Shown in pieces: positions 1 to 5,969 of a DNA stretch of 6,688 bases. The notes beneath the pieces were generated by a model, which ran no database searches, was not told the DNA's origin, and saw only the letters and a program-made list of their open reading frames with translations. Each line of letters starts with the position of its first letter. The stretch's first letter is position 1. The position numbers were made by a program, and so were the translations under genes. Source of the stretch: Candidatus Cloacimonadota bacterium (GTDB lineage: Bacteria > Cloacimonadota > Cloacimonadia > Cloacimonadales > JAJBBL01); the NCBI GenBank assembly GCA_020532365.1, contig JAJBBL010000097.1, positions 1 through 6,688 of the forward strand. Direction: 5' to 3'.

Positions 1-1
1 A

Positions 2-49
2 CCGTTTGAGCGTTTTCGTTTTACAGCTGGTGTAAGGTGGTCATTTTAA
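2..49 (+). CDS. 3' end of an upstream gene, possibly an outer-membrane beta-barrel protein (partial)
   Basis: Frame 2 is open from the window edge to TAA at 47-49 and encodes PFERFRFTAGVRWSF. Counting back from the terminal Phe, every second residue is hydrophobic or small (F, W, V, A, F, F), with polar or charged residues mostly between them. Established knowledge: a C-terminal amphipathic strand ending in Phe is the recognition signal for the BAM machinery in outer-membrane beta-barrels, and BamA/Omp85 proteins themselves end in similar sequences. I infer that an outer-membrane protein gene lies just upstream, which would make the host a diderm. Only 15 codons are visible, so the family cannot be named. 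Frame 3 is also open briefly (to a TAA at 33-35) but gives no recognisable pattern. Confidence 0.45.
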   Translation, partial: PFERFRFTAGVRWSF

Positions 50-95
50 GTCTTATCAATATTCAGGGCAAATTTCTCGTTACAAGACAATTATG

Positions 96-123
96 TTGAC
101 AATTATCGGTAGCAAGATATCCA
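96..123 (+). promoter_or_regulatory. Candidate weak promoter for the dxs operon
   Basis: An exact TTGACA lies at 96-101. The best -10 at acceptable spacing is TATCCA at 118-123 (16-bp spacer), which matches the consensus at only three positions. A better -10-like CATAAT at 126-131 is 24 bp away and has no good -35 of its own. The site lies in the 121-bp gap between the upstream stop and dxs, where a promoter is plausible, but dxs could equally be read through from upstream. Confidence 0.25.
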
Positions 124-170
124 ACCATAATGGCTCCGTTGGGGCTAAAATTGAGAAAGGTTAATGAAAT

Positions 171-2054
171 ATGATTCTTAGTAATATAAAAAGTCCGAAA
201 GACATTAGAAAGCTAACCATTAGCGCTTTAAATGAGCTCTCTGAAGAGGTTAGGGAAAGAATAATAGAGGTAACTTCTAAAACTGGTGGGCATATAGCGC
301 CAAGCTTAGGGGCTACTGACATTGCTATTGCTCTACTTAAAGTGTTTGATCCCTTAGAAAACCGTATTGTTTGGGACGTAGGACACCAATCCTATGCCTA
401 TAAAATACTGACAGGCCGTAATGAACAGTTTGATACTTTAAGGCAGTTTGATGGGATTAGCGGCTTTAACAACATATTTGAAAGTAAATACGACGCTTTT
501 GGTGTAGGGCACAGCAGCACCTCCATTTCAGCTGCTTTAGGGATTAAAATAGCAGATGATCTACAAGGCAAAGATCAGAGGACTATTGCCGTTATTGGTG
601 ACGGTGCTCTGACCGGTGGTATGGCCTTTGAAGGCTTAAATCACACGGGACATCTTCAAAAGGAGCTGATCGTAATCCTGAATGACAACACAATGTCTAT
701 TTCAAAGAATGTTGGTGCTTTACAGGACTATTTAACAAATATGATGGTCAGTAAGTCATACAACTCTTTGAAGCGCCAGGTGTGGGAACATTCTGAGAAA
801 CACCTCCCGAGTAAAGTAAGGAAGACTTTTATCTACGGTGCCAGAAAGTTAGAGGAGAGTTTAATCAACATTCTCGTGCCAAATATTATCTTTGAAGATT
901 TAGGCTTTAAGTATGTAGGTCCGATAGACGGTCATGATTTACCAAGAATGATCAAAATACTTAACAATGTTAAATATAATATGGTCGGCCCTGTTTTAAT
1001 CCATATGGTAACTCAGAAAGGGAAGGGGTATTGCTTTGCTGAGGGTGATTCGACAAGATTTCACGGTATTAGCCCTTTCAATGAAAAAACAGGTGAGAAT
1101 GAGAAAAGCCCTACTCAAAGCTATTCAGAAGTGTTTGGCACACACCTTTGCAAATTAGCCCGTAAGCAAAACAATATAACAGCTATAACTGCCGCTATGA
1201 GTGACGGGACAGGCCTTACACAGTTTGAAAAAGAGTTTCCAGATAGATTTTTTGATGTCGGTATCGCTGAGCAACACGCAGCCACTATGGCAGGCGGTCT
1301 TGCAATTAGGGGGATGAAGCCGTTTGTAGCAATCTATTCTACCTTTATGCAAAGAGGGATTGACCAGATTATCCACGACATAGCTTTGCAAAAGTTACCA
1401 GTAGTCTTTTGTTTAGACCGTGCCGGTTTGGTAGGTGAAGATGGGGCGACTCATCACGGTGCATTTGACTTATCATTTTTGAACTTTATACCCAATTTAG
1501 TGGTATTAGCACCGACCTCATTGGAAGGTTTAGAGGCAATGATGGACTTTGCAGCAGAGTATAAGGATGGTCCTGTAGTCATAAGGTATCCTCGTGGTGC
1601 AGCAGATAAGCATAACCGACCGTTAGTGCCTTTAGAGCTTGGAAAATTTGAGGTTGTAAAAGAGGGTGGACGTATTGCTTTGCTTGGAATAGGGAGCGGA
1701 TTCAAGATAGTCAACTCCATATCTGAGGTTCTAAAAGAGCGTGGTATAGAGGTGACGCTTGTCAATCCAAGGTTCCTTAAACCGCTCGACACTAATTACT
1801 TAGAAAGCCTTAAGGGGAAAGTTGAGGCGGTGGTAACCATAGAGGAGAACGCTCTAATCGGTGGTTTCGGAAGTAGAGTGGCACAATACTACGCAGCCGA
1901 TAAGCTGCCAGTCTATTCATATGGTCTACCCGACGAGTTTATCCCTCACGGAGCTACCGATAAACTTAAAGAGATTATCTCTTTTACACCAGAGAAAATA
2001 CTTGAAGACTTAGAGAAAAAGCTCCCCTTTTTAACCGAAAATAAGAAAGATTGA
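171..2054 (+). CDS. dxs: 1-deoxy-D-xylulose-5-phosphate synthase
   Basis: This cytosolic, thiamine-diphosphate-dependent enzyme condenses pyruvate with glyceraldehyde 3-phosphate to give DXP and CO2. It is the first step of the MEP isoprenoid pathway, and DXP also feeds thiamine and pyridoxal synthesis. The 627 residues match the usual family length. Visible in order: SKTGGH (36-41), DVGHQS (69-74), GHSSTS (113-118), the TPP/Mg site GDGALTGG (143-150) with NDN (171-173), DVGIAEQH (362-369) carrying the expected catalytic Glu367, then DRAGLVGEDGATHHG (416-430). The three-part transketolase-like architecture is complete, with a C-terminal domain after about residue 490. The ATG at 171 follows a GAGAAAGG site (153-160) by 10 bases. 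The stop TGA overlaps the mnmE ATG. No key residue is missing, so the call is firm. Confidence 0.98.
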   Translation: MILSNIKSPKDIRKLTISALNELSEEVRERIIEVTSKTGGHIAPSLGATDIAIALLKVFDPLENRIVWDVGHQSYAYKILTGRNEQFDTLRQFDGISGFNNIFESKYDAFGVGHSSTSISAALGIKIADDLQGKDQRTIAVIGDGALTGGMAFEGLNHTGHLQKELIVILNDNTMSISKNVGALQDYLTNMMVSKSYNSLKRQVWEHSEKHLPSKVRKTFIYGARKLEESLINILVPNIIFEDLGFKYVGPIDGHDLPRMIKILNNVKYNMVGPVLIHMVTQKGKGYCFAEGDSTRFHGISPFNEKTGENEKSPTQSYSEVFGTHLCKLARKQNNITAITAAMSDGTGLTQFEKEFPDRFFDVGIAEQHAATMAGGLAIRGMKPFVAIYSTFMQRGIDQIIHDIALQKLPVVFCLDRAGLVGEDGATHHGAFDLSFLNFIPNLVVLAPTSLEGLEAMMDFAAEYKDGPVVIRYPRGAADKHNRPLVPLELGKFEVVKEGGRIALLGIGSGFKIVNSISEVLKERGIEVTLVNPRFLKPLDTNYLESLKGKVEAVVTIEENALIGGFGSRVAQYYAADKLPVYSYGLPDEFIPHGATDKLKEIISFTPEKILEDLEKKLPFLTENKKD

Positions 2055-3451
2055 TGACAACCTCTTCAGACCTTCTAAAAGAGAGTTTCGGCGATGAAAC
2101 TATAGTAGCACTTTCAACCCCAATGGGTAAAAGTGCGCTCGCCGTTATCAGGCTTAGCGGCTCTGACGCTTTCAAAACGGTTGCTACTTATTTCTTTAAA
2201 AGACGTAGTGATGGAGAGTTATACCAAACCAATATCGAAAATGCCAATAGACATTTTGGCCTCATCATAGATGACAAACGGGTAATAGATGAAGTAGTTA
2301 TCTCTCTTTATAAAGCCCCGCACAGTTATACGGGAGAGGACGTTGTCGAGCTGACTTGTCACTGTAACCCTTTTATTATCAAAGAGATATTAAATCTACT
2401 ATTGAGAAACACCCGCTTAGCAAAGCCTGGTGAGTTTACCCAGCGTGCTTTCTTTAATAATAAAATGGATTTAACTAAGGCGGAAGCGGTTGGCGATTTG
2501 TTAAACGCTACTACTTTGAGGTCTCACAAAGCTGCGATAAGTCAGTTAGAGGGTAGTCTTTACAATAAAATAAGTTCGTTATTATCGGAGCTTACGCGGT
2601 ATAGGGCAGAGCTTGAATTAGAGATCGATTTTGTGGAGCAAGACTTACCAGAATTAGATCTAAATGAGCTAAAAGCAGGGTTGAAAAGGCTTTACCATAA
2701 TCTTACAGAGTTGTTGACAACGGGACAAGAGGGCTTAGTTTTACGCGAAGGGTTGGCAGTAGTTCTTGTTGGCGAGCCTAACGTTGGCAAATCGAGCCTG
2801 TTTAATGTGTTGTTAGAAACTAACCGAGCAATAGTGCACCAAACGCCCGGCACTACGCGTGACTACCTTGAAGAGTCGCTCTCAATAGATGGCTATCTGA
2901 TAAAGCTTTACGACACTGCCGGCTTACGTGAAGCTCAGGATGAAGTGGAGCTTGATGGCATAGCAAGGACTGAGCTTTTACTAAATAATGCACACAGAAT
3001 AATCTACGTTGAAGACGGTAGAGAGCTTGTTGATAACTACAAAGACATAGTTTTCGAAGAGCATAGTTCAAAGCTGATAAAAGTCCTCAATAAGTCTGAC
3101 ATATTGGACAAGGAGACGTTAGAAAGCTACCGTAAACAGGGCTATCTGATATGCTCAGCTGTGACAGGTGAAGGGGTCGAAGCACTTAAACAGAAGGTTG
3201 TAGAGTTCTTTCATATTGATCCAGAAACGCTTGACTCAGGGGTGCTTACTAATGTACGTCATATAAACGCTGTTCAGCGCTCCAAAGATAAGTTGGAAAC
3301 GGCATTACAGAGTATAGCGATGGGGTTAGGTTATGAGTTTATCGCTTTTGATCTCAAGGAGTCGAGTGAGGCTTTAGAAGAGGTGGTGGGGCGCATAACG
3401 AGCGATGATATATTGAATCAAATATTTGAAGATTTTTGTATAGGTAAGTAA
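2054..3451 (+). CDS. mnmE: tRNA uridine-5-carboxymethylaminomethyl modification GTPase MnmE (TrmE)
   Basis: With MnmG, MnmE installs the cmnm5 group on wobble uridine 34 of certain tRNAs, using a formyl-folate cofactor and potassium-stimulated GTP hydrolysis. The product is 465 residues, the normal length. The N-terminal folate-binding domain (VALSTPMGKSALAVIRLSG near residues 19-37) is followed by GEFTQRAF (126-133) at the start of the helical domain. The inserted G domain has the P-loop GEPNVGKSS (240-248, with Asn243 at the potassium-coordinating position), TPGTTRD (264-270), DTAGLRE (287-293), NKSD (346-349) and SAVTGEG (368-374). The protein ends in the diagnostic CIGK motif (462-465). 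I chose the ATG at 2054, which overlaps the dxs stop as TGATG. A TTG at 2051 is possible, and no strong Shine-Dalgarno is present, consistent with translational coupling to dxs. Confidence 0.97.
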   Translation: MTTSSDLLKESFGDETIVALSTPMGKSALAVIRLSGSDAFKTVATYFFKRRSDGELYQTNIENANRHFGLIIDDKRVIDEVVISLYKAPHSYTGEDVVELTCHCNPFIIKEILNLLLRNTRLAKPGEFTQRAFFNNKMDLTKAEAVGDLLNATTLRSHKAAISQLEGSLYNKISSLLSELTRYRAELELEIDFVEQDLPELDLNELKAGLKRLYHNLTELLTTGQEGLVLREGLAVVLVGEPNVGKSSLFNVLLETNRAIVHQTPGTTRDYLEESLSIDGYLIKLYDTAGLREAQDEVELDGIARTELLLNNAHRIIYVEDGRELVDNYKDIVFEEHSSKLIKVLNKSDILDKETLESYRKQGYLICSAVTGEGVEALKQKVVEFFHIDPETLDSGVLTNVRHINAVQRSKDKLETALQSIAMGLGYEFIAFDLKESSEALEEVVGRITSDDILNQIFEDFCIGK

Positions 3452-3453
3452 TT

Positions 3454-3458
3454 GGAGG
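3454..3458 (+). promoter_or_regulatory. Shine-Dalgarno site setting the ruvB start
   Basis: GGAGG lies 5 bases before the ATG at 3464 and 8 before the ATG at 3467. The in-frame TTG at 3452 overlaps this site and so is very unlikely to be the start. Confidence 0.8.
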
Positions 3459-3463
3459 AGATA

Positions 3464-4495
3464 ATGATGGAAAGAATTTTAACCCCTAATGAAGTAAGTT
3501 CAGAACTGGAGTTTGATCGTGCTTTAAGGCCAAAAAGCCTCGATGATTTCGTAGGGCAAGAACAACTCAAAGAGATATTAGATATCTCCATCCGGGCTAC
3601 AAAAAAAAGGGGTGAGCCGTTAGACCATATTCTCTTTTATGGACCTCCAGGACTTGGTAAAACTACCTTGGCAAATATTATTGCCAATGAGTTAGATGCC
3701 GAGATTAAGATCTCATCCGGGCCGGTATTAGAAAAGCCGTCCGACTTATCTGGTGTGCTGACTAATCTTCAGCGAAACGATGTCCTGTTTGTCGATGAGA
3801 TTCACCGTCTTAATCACATCGTGGAAGAGTATATTTATCCCGCCATAGAGGATTTTAAAATTGAAATCATTATCGATAGCGGACCTAATGCTCGCTCTTT
3901 TAGAATTGATTTAGAGCCTTTTACACTCATCGGCGCTACAACCAGAGCTGGGCTTTTGACAGCTCCGTTAAGAGCACGTTTTGGAATAGTTTTACGCCTT
4001 GACTACTACGATCAGAAGAGTATTGAGAAAATTATCAACCGCTCCGCAAACTTGATGAATATACCTATTGAGGATCAAGGGACTATTGAAATCGCCAAAA
4101 GAAGTAGGGGAACACCACGTGTTGCCAATAGACTCCTCAGACGTGTCCGTGACTATGCTCAGATAAAAGGGGATGGAATTATCACCGAGGAAATAGCTCA
4201 TAAAGCGTTGAAAATGCTGAATGTAGACCACGAAGGGTTAGACGATATGGACAAACGGATCCTCCTTACAATTATAAATAATTACCAAGGGGGACCTGTC
4301 GGAATAAAAACTATCTCAGTTGCAGTGGGGGAGGACCCAGGGACAATAGAAGAGATTTATGAGCCCTATTTGATTCAGCAAGGGTTTTTAGAAAGGACTA
4401 TGCAGGGGAGAAAGGCTTCCTTGAAAGCATACAAACATTTTGGCTTGAAAATGGTTAATAAAGAGGCTCAACAAGACCTTTTTGTCGACCCGTAA
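3464..4495 (+). CDS. ruvB: Holliday junction branch-migration DNA helicase RuvB
   Basis: RuvB is the hexameric AAA+ ATPase that, with RuvA, drives branch migration of Holliday junctions during recombinational repair; RuvC then resolves them. The product is 343 residues (342 from the second ATG at 3467), normal for the family. Motifs: LRPKSLDDFVGQ near the N-terminus, Walker A GPPGLGKTT (60-68), Walker B DEIH (111-114), GATTRAG (157-163) and the sensor-2 segment RGTPRVANR (215-223). The C-terminal winged-helix DNA-binding domain includes GGPVGIKTISVAVGED and EPYLIQQGFLERT. The family's usual Arg-rich turn near the end (TPRGR) reads TMQGR here, a mild variation. The gene starts 12 bases after mnmE stops, so it probably shares the transcript. 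ruvA and ruvC are not in the window. Confidence 0.97.
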   Translation: MMERILTPNEVSSELEFDRALRPKSLDDFVGQEQLKEILDISIRATKKRGEPLDHILFYGPPGLGKTTLANIIANELDAEIKISSGPVLEKPSDLSGVLTNLQRNDVLFVDEIHRLNHIVEEYIYPAIEDFKIEIIIDSGPNARSFRIDLEPFTLIGATTRAGLLTAPLRARFGIVLRLDYYDQKSIEKIINRSANLMNIPIEDQGTIEIAKRSRGTPRVANRLLRRVRDYAQIKGDGIITEEIAHKALKMLNVDHEGLDDMDKRILLTIINNYQGGPVGIKTISVAVGEDPGTIEEIYEPYLIQQGFLERTMQGRKASLKAYKHFGLKMVNKEAQQDLFVDP

Positions 4496-4510
4496 AAGCT
4501 GATTTGAGAA

Positions 4511-4561
4511 CGCTAAGTCAATAAAATAGTAAATAAATGAAGTTTTATTTTGGACTTGGCG
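4511..4561 (+). other. Imperfect hairpin in the ruvB-trxA gap
   Basis: CGCTAAGTC (4511-4519) pairs with GACTTGGCG (4553-4561) through nine pairs, one of them G-U. Inside it AATAAAA (4520-4526) pairs with TTTTATT (4543-4549), leaving a 3-base bulge on the right and a 16-base AT-rich loop. No T-run follows, so it is not a standard rho-independent terminator. It could be a 3' end-stabilising or attenuating structure after ruvB, or lie just upstream of the trxA promoter. Confidence 0.5.
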
Positions 4562-4577
4562 ACTATAGAGTTATATT
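4550..4577 (+). promoter_or_regulatory. Candidate trxA promoter
   Basis: TATATT at 4572-4577 matches five of six bases of the -10 consensus and sits 31 bases before the trxA ATG. The only -35-like element at suitable distance is TTGGAC (4550-4555, 16-bp spacer), a half match that overlaps the right arm of the hairpin. It suggests that trxA has its own promoter apart from the dxs-mnmE-ruvB transcript. Confidence 0.35.
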
Positions 4578-4597
4578 GTTAGTTATAGATTAATCTT

Positions 4598-4602
4598 GGA
4601 GG
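4598..4602 (+). promoter_or_regulatory. Shine-Dalgarno site setting the trxA start
   Basis: GGAGG lies 5 bases before the ATG at 4608. It overlaps the in-frame TTG at 4596, which rules that codon out as a practical start. Confidence 0.85.
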
Positions 4603-4607
4603 AAAGG

Positions 4608-4922
4608 ATGTCAGTAATTGAATTAAATAGTGAAAACTTCGATAAGGAAATTGGTTCAGGGGTAACTGCAGTAGATTTCTGGGCACCCTGGTGTGGCCCT
4701 TGTAAAATTTTAGGCCCTGTATTAAATGAAATTGCTGTAGAGCTTGAAGGAAAAGCGAAAATTGCGAAATTAAACGTAGATGATAGCCAAGAAATTGCGC
4801 TTAGATACAGAGTTATGAGTATTCCTACTGTTATTGTCTTTAAAGATGGTAAGCCAATTAGCTCAACTATCGGTGTTGTACCAAAGAAAGCTCTTAAAGA
4901 TAAAATAGAAGCTGCACTGTAA
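4608..4922 (+). CDS. trxA: Thioredoxin
   Basis: This is a small cytosolic dithiol-disulfide oxidoreductase, normally kept reduced by thioredoxin reductase; it reduces protein disulfides and donates electrons to enzymes such as ribonucleotide reductase. At 104 residues it is a single complete thioredoxin fold. The active site is WAPWCGPCK (25-33) with redox Cys29 and Cys32, Asp23 is at the buried acidic position, and the cis-proline loop is IPT (72-74). The start is fixed by the GGAGG site, giving MSVIELNSENF. There is no signal peptide. A 112-bp gap from ruvB and its own strong terminator suggest a separately expressed gene; no thioredoxin reductase is in view. Confidence 0.97.
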   Translation: MSVIELNSENFDKEIGSGVTAVDFWAPWCGPCKILGPVLNEIAVELEGKAKIAKLNVDDSQEIALRYRVMSIPTVIVFKDGKPISSTIGVVPKKALKDKIEAAL

Positions 4923-4942
4923 AAATATAGCTCGAATATTTT

Positions 4943-4977
4943 AAGGGGATGTGTATGATTACACGTCCCCTTTTTTT
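4943..4977 (+). terminator. Rho-independent terminator of trxA
   Basis: AAGGGGATGTGTA (4943-4955) pairs with TACACGTCCCCTT (4960-4972) over 13 positions, one of them G-U, around a TGAT loop. Seven T residues run from 4971 to 4977. It begins 20 bases after the trxA stop. Confidence 0.93.
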
Positions 4978-4988
4978 GTGCTCAAAAT

Positions 4989-5000
4989 ACAAATATTTGT
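4989..5000. repeat. 12-bp perfect AT-rich palindrome
   Basis: ACAAATATTTGT is its own reverse complement. It lies 12 bases beyond the trxA terminator in the convergent intergenic region. It could be an operator for a dimeric regulator, but no promoter for a recognised gene adjoins it, and a palindrome of this length in AT-rich sequence may be chance. Confidence 0.3.
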
Positions 5001-5005
5001 GATAT

Positions 5006-5036
5006 TTGACTTATCTACTCAATGTTTCAGTATGTT
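5006..5036 (+). promoter_or_regulatory. Very weak candidate promoter facing the large inverted repeat
   Basis: TTGACT (5006-5011) and TATGTT (5031-5036) are separated by 19 bp, longer than the ideal 17. If active, it would start transcription about 60 bases before the 23-bp inverted repeat. I list it only because no gene downstream explains it; chance is the likelier explanation. Confidence 0.12.
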
Positions 5037-5100
5037 TTAGCGAGAAACCACGTAACTTACCATTATATAAGTAAATAGGATATAGGATCCAAGGGGGACT

Positions 5101-5151
5101 TAAGGAGGATACTCGTAGGCGGCCCTAAGCCGCCTACGAGTATCCTCCTTA
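5101..5151. repeat. Perfect 23-bp inverted repeat with 5-base loop
   Basis: The arms at 5101-5123 and 5129-5151 are exact reverse complements, beginning TAAGGAGGATAC on either strand and ending GGCGGC at the loop CCTAA. They are clearly more GC-rich than the flanks. A further AAGGG (5091-5095) can pair with CCCTT (5157-5161) across a symmetric 5-by-5 internal loop, lengthening the stem. Neither strand has a T-tract after the stem, unlike the trxA terminator. It sits between convergent genes, 34 bases past the end of the phosphatase gene. It may be a bidirectional transcription barrier, an RNA 3'-end stabiliser, or a copy of a small dispersed palindromic element. Confidence 0.9.
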
Positions 5152-5186
5152 CATTACCCTTAGATGAGGGTTAGAAATTGGTGGAT

Positions 5187-5969
5187 TTATATCTCGATTT
5201 GTTCCCAACCTTCGGCATTTATTTTGGAGAAATGAGTGAATCCGAGGTTGAGTAATTTATGTAGTGTTTTTTTGTAAGAGTAGTCTAAGCTTTCCACAGA
5301 ATGGGCATCAGAGCCAATAGTTAATAATTTGCCACCCATATCTTTGTATAGCTTGAGATGTTTAGTGGTGGGTATGAGGTCGGCAAGAGGTTTTGTTAAC
5401 CCTGAATAGTTTACCTCTAAGGCGATTTCTTTTTTGATAATCAGACTGAATATTTCTTTTACAATGTGTAAGACAAAGCTATCATCGGGCTCTTTAGTTA
5501 GGTAGCGATTCTGGACACCTAAGTGTCCAAGGATATCAAAGTCGCCATATTTTACTAACTGTAGGTTACTCTCATAGTAGTCTTTAATGTCTTCAGCTAC
5601 CAAAGGGAAAGTTAAAGGAATGGAGATGTTTTTGCCGTTAGAGAGAGTGTGTATCGAGCCAATTTTGAGGTCAGGGGGGCTATTTTTCATTATAGCGTCG
5701 GCGAGCTTGTGGCAAAGATGGTATTCGCCAAGTTCAACTCCTTTTAAGATGCTGATCTCTGGGTATCGCCGTCTCATCTCTTCAATTGCTAAAGAGTATT
5801 TACGGTAAGAGGGGACGCCATAAATCTCTATCTCTTCAGGGATTAAATCAAAGTGCTCGGTAAAGGCGATTTCTTGGTAACCGGTTGCAATGGCTTTTTC
5901 AATCATTTCGTCCATACTGGCAGTGCTGTCAGCGCTAAACTTACTGTGCATGTGATAATCAATTTTCAA
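5187..5969 (-). CDS. PHP-domain phosphatase, probably histidinol-phosphatase (HisJ/HisK type)
   Basis: The product is a 260-residue PHP-family metal-dependent phosphoesterase. The HisJ/HisK type dephosphorylates L-histidinol phosphate in histidine synthesis. The expected metal ligands are all visible: HMH (His6, His8), Asp14 in SADS, TEHFD (His39), GVELGEYH (Glu79), GSIHTL (His107), DILGHLG (His149) and GSDAH (Asp221, His223). EVNYSG (185-190) resembles the HisJ pattern EINxSG. The frame is open upstream to 6083, but that part lies inside the neighbouring gene. I chose the TTG at 5969 because it gives MKIDYHMHS, the usual family N-terminus, with GAGG 9 bases before it; a TTG at 5978 is the alternative. 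The gene overlaps the upstream stop by 11 bases. No other histidine gene is in view, so the substrate is inferred from family likeness. Confidence 0.85.
   Translation of the reverse strand: MKIDYHMHSKFSADSTASMDEMIEKAIATGYQEIAFTEHFDLIPEEIEIYGVPSYRKYSLAIEEMRRRYPEISILKGVELGEYHLCHKLADAIMKNSPPDLKIGSIHTLSNGKNISIPLTFPLVAEDIKDYYESNLQLVKYGDFDILGHLGVQNRYLTKEPDDSFVLHIVKEIFSLIIKKEIALEVNYSGLTKPLADLIPTTKHLKLYKDMGGKLLTIGSDAHSVESLDYSYKKTLHKLLNLGFTHFSKINAEGWEQIEI

Noticed and set aside
121..142. CCAAC/GTTGG pairing upstream of dxs as a terminator or riboswitch, considered because some thiamine-linked genes carry them.
   Set aside because: The stem is only five pairs with a 12-base loop and no T-run, and no thiamine-riboswitch signature is visible in the 121-base leader.
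164..181. Five-codon reading frame (MKYDS) overlapping the dxs start, a possible leader peptide.
   Set aside because: Its ATG is only 3 bases from the purine-rich site, which fits the dxs ATG better; a frame this short is expected by chance.
1155..1792. Reverse-strand open frames within dxs (1155-1391 and 1454-1792).
   Set aside because: They lie opposite a fully conserved dxs coding region, have no family likeness, and their translations look like antisense shadows.
2853..3071. Reverse-strand open frame within mnmE, rich in Cys, His and Leu.
   Set aside because: It is antisense to the conserved G domain of MnmE and shows no recognisable motif.
3992..4231. Reverse-strand open frame within ruvB.
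   Set aside because: It is antisense to the conserved sensor-2 region of RuvB and has no supporting start context or motif.
5587..5808. Forward-strand open frame inside the phosphatase gene.
   Set aside because: It is antisense to the conserved metal-binding region of the PHP domain and is a shadow.
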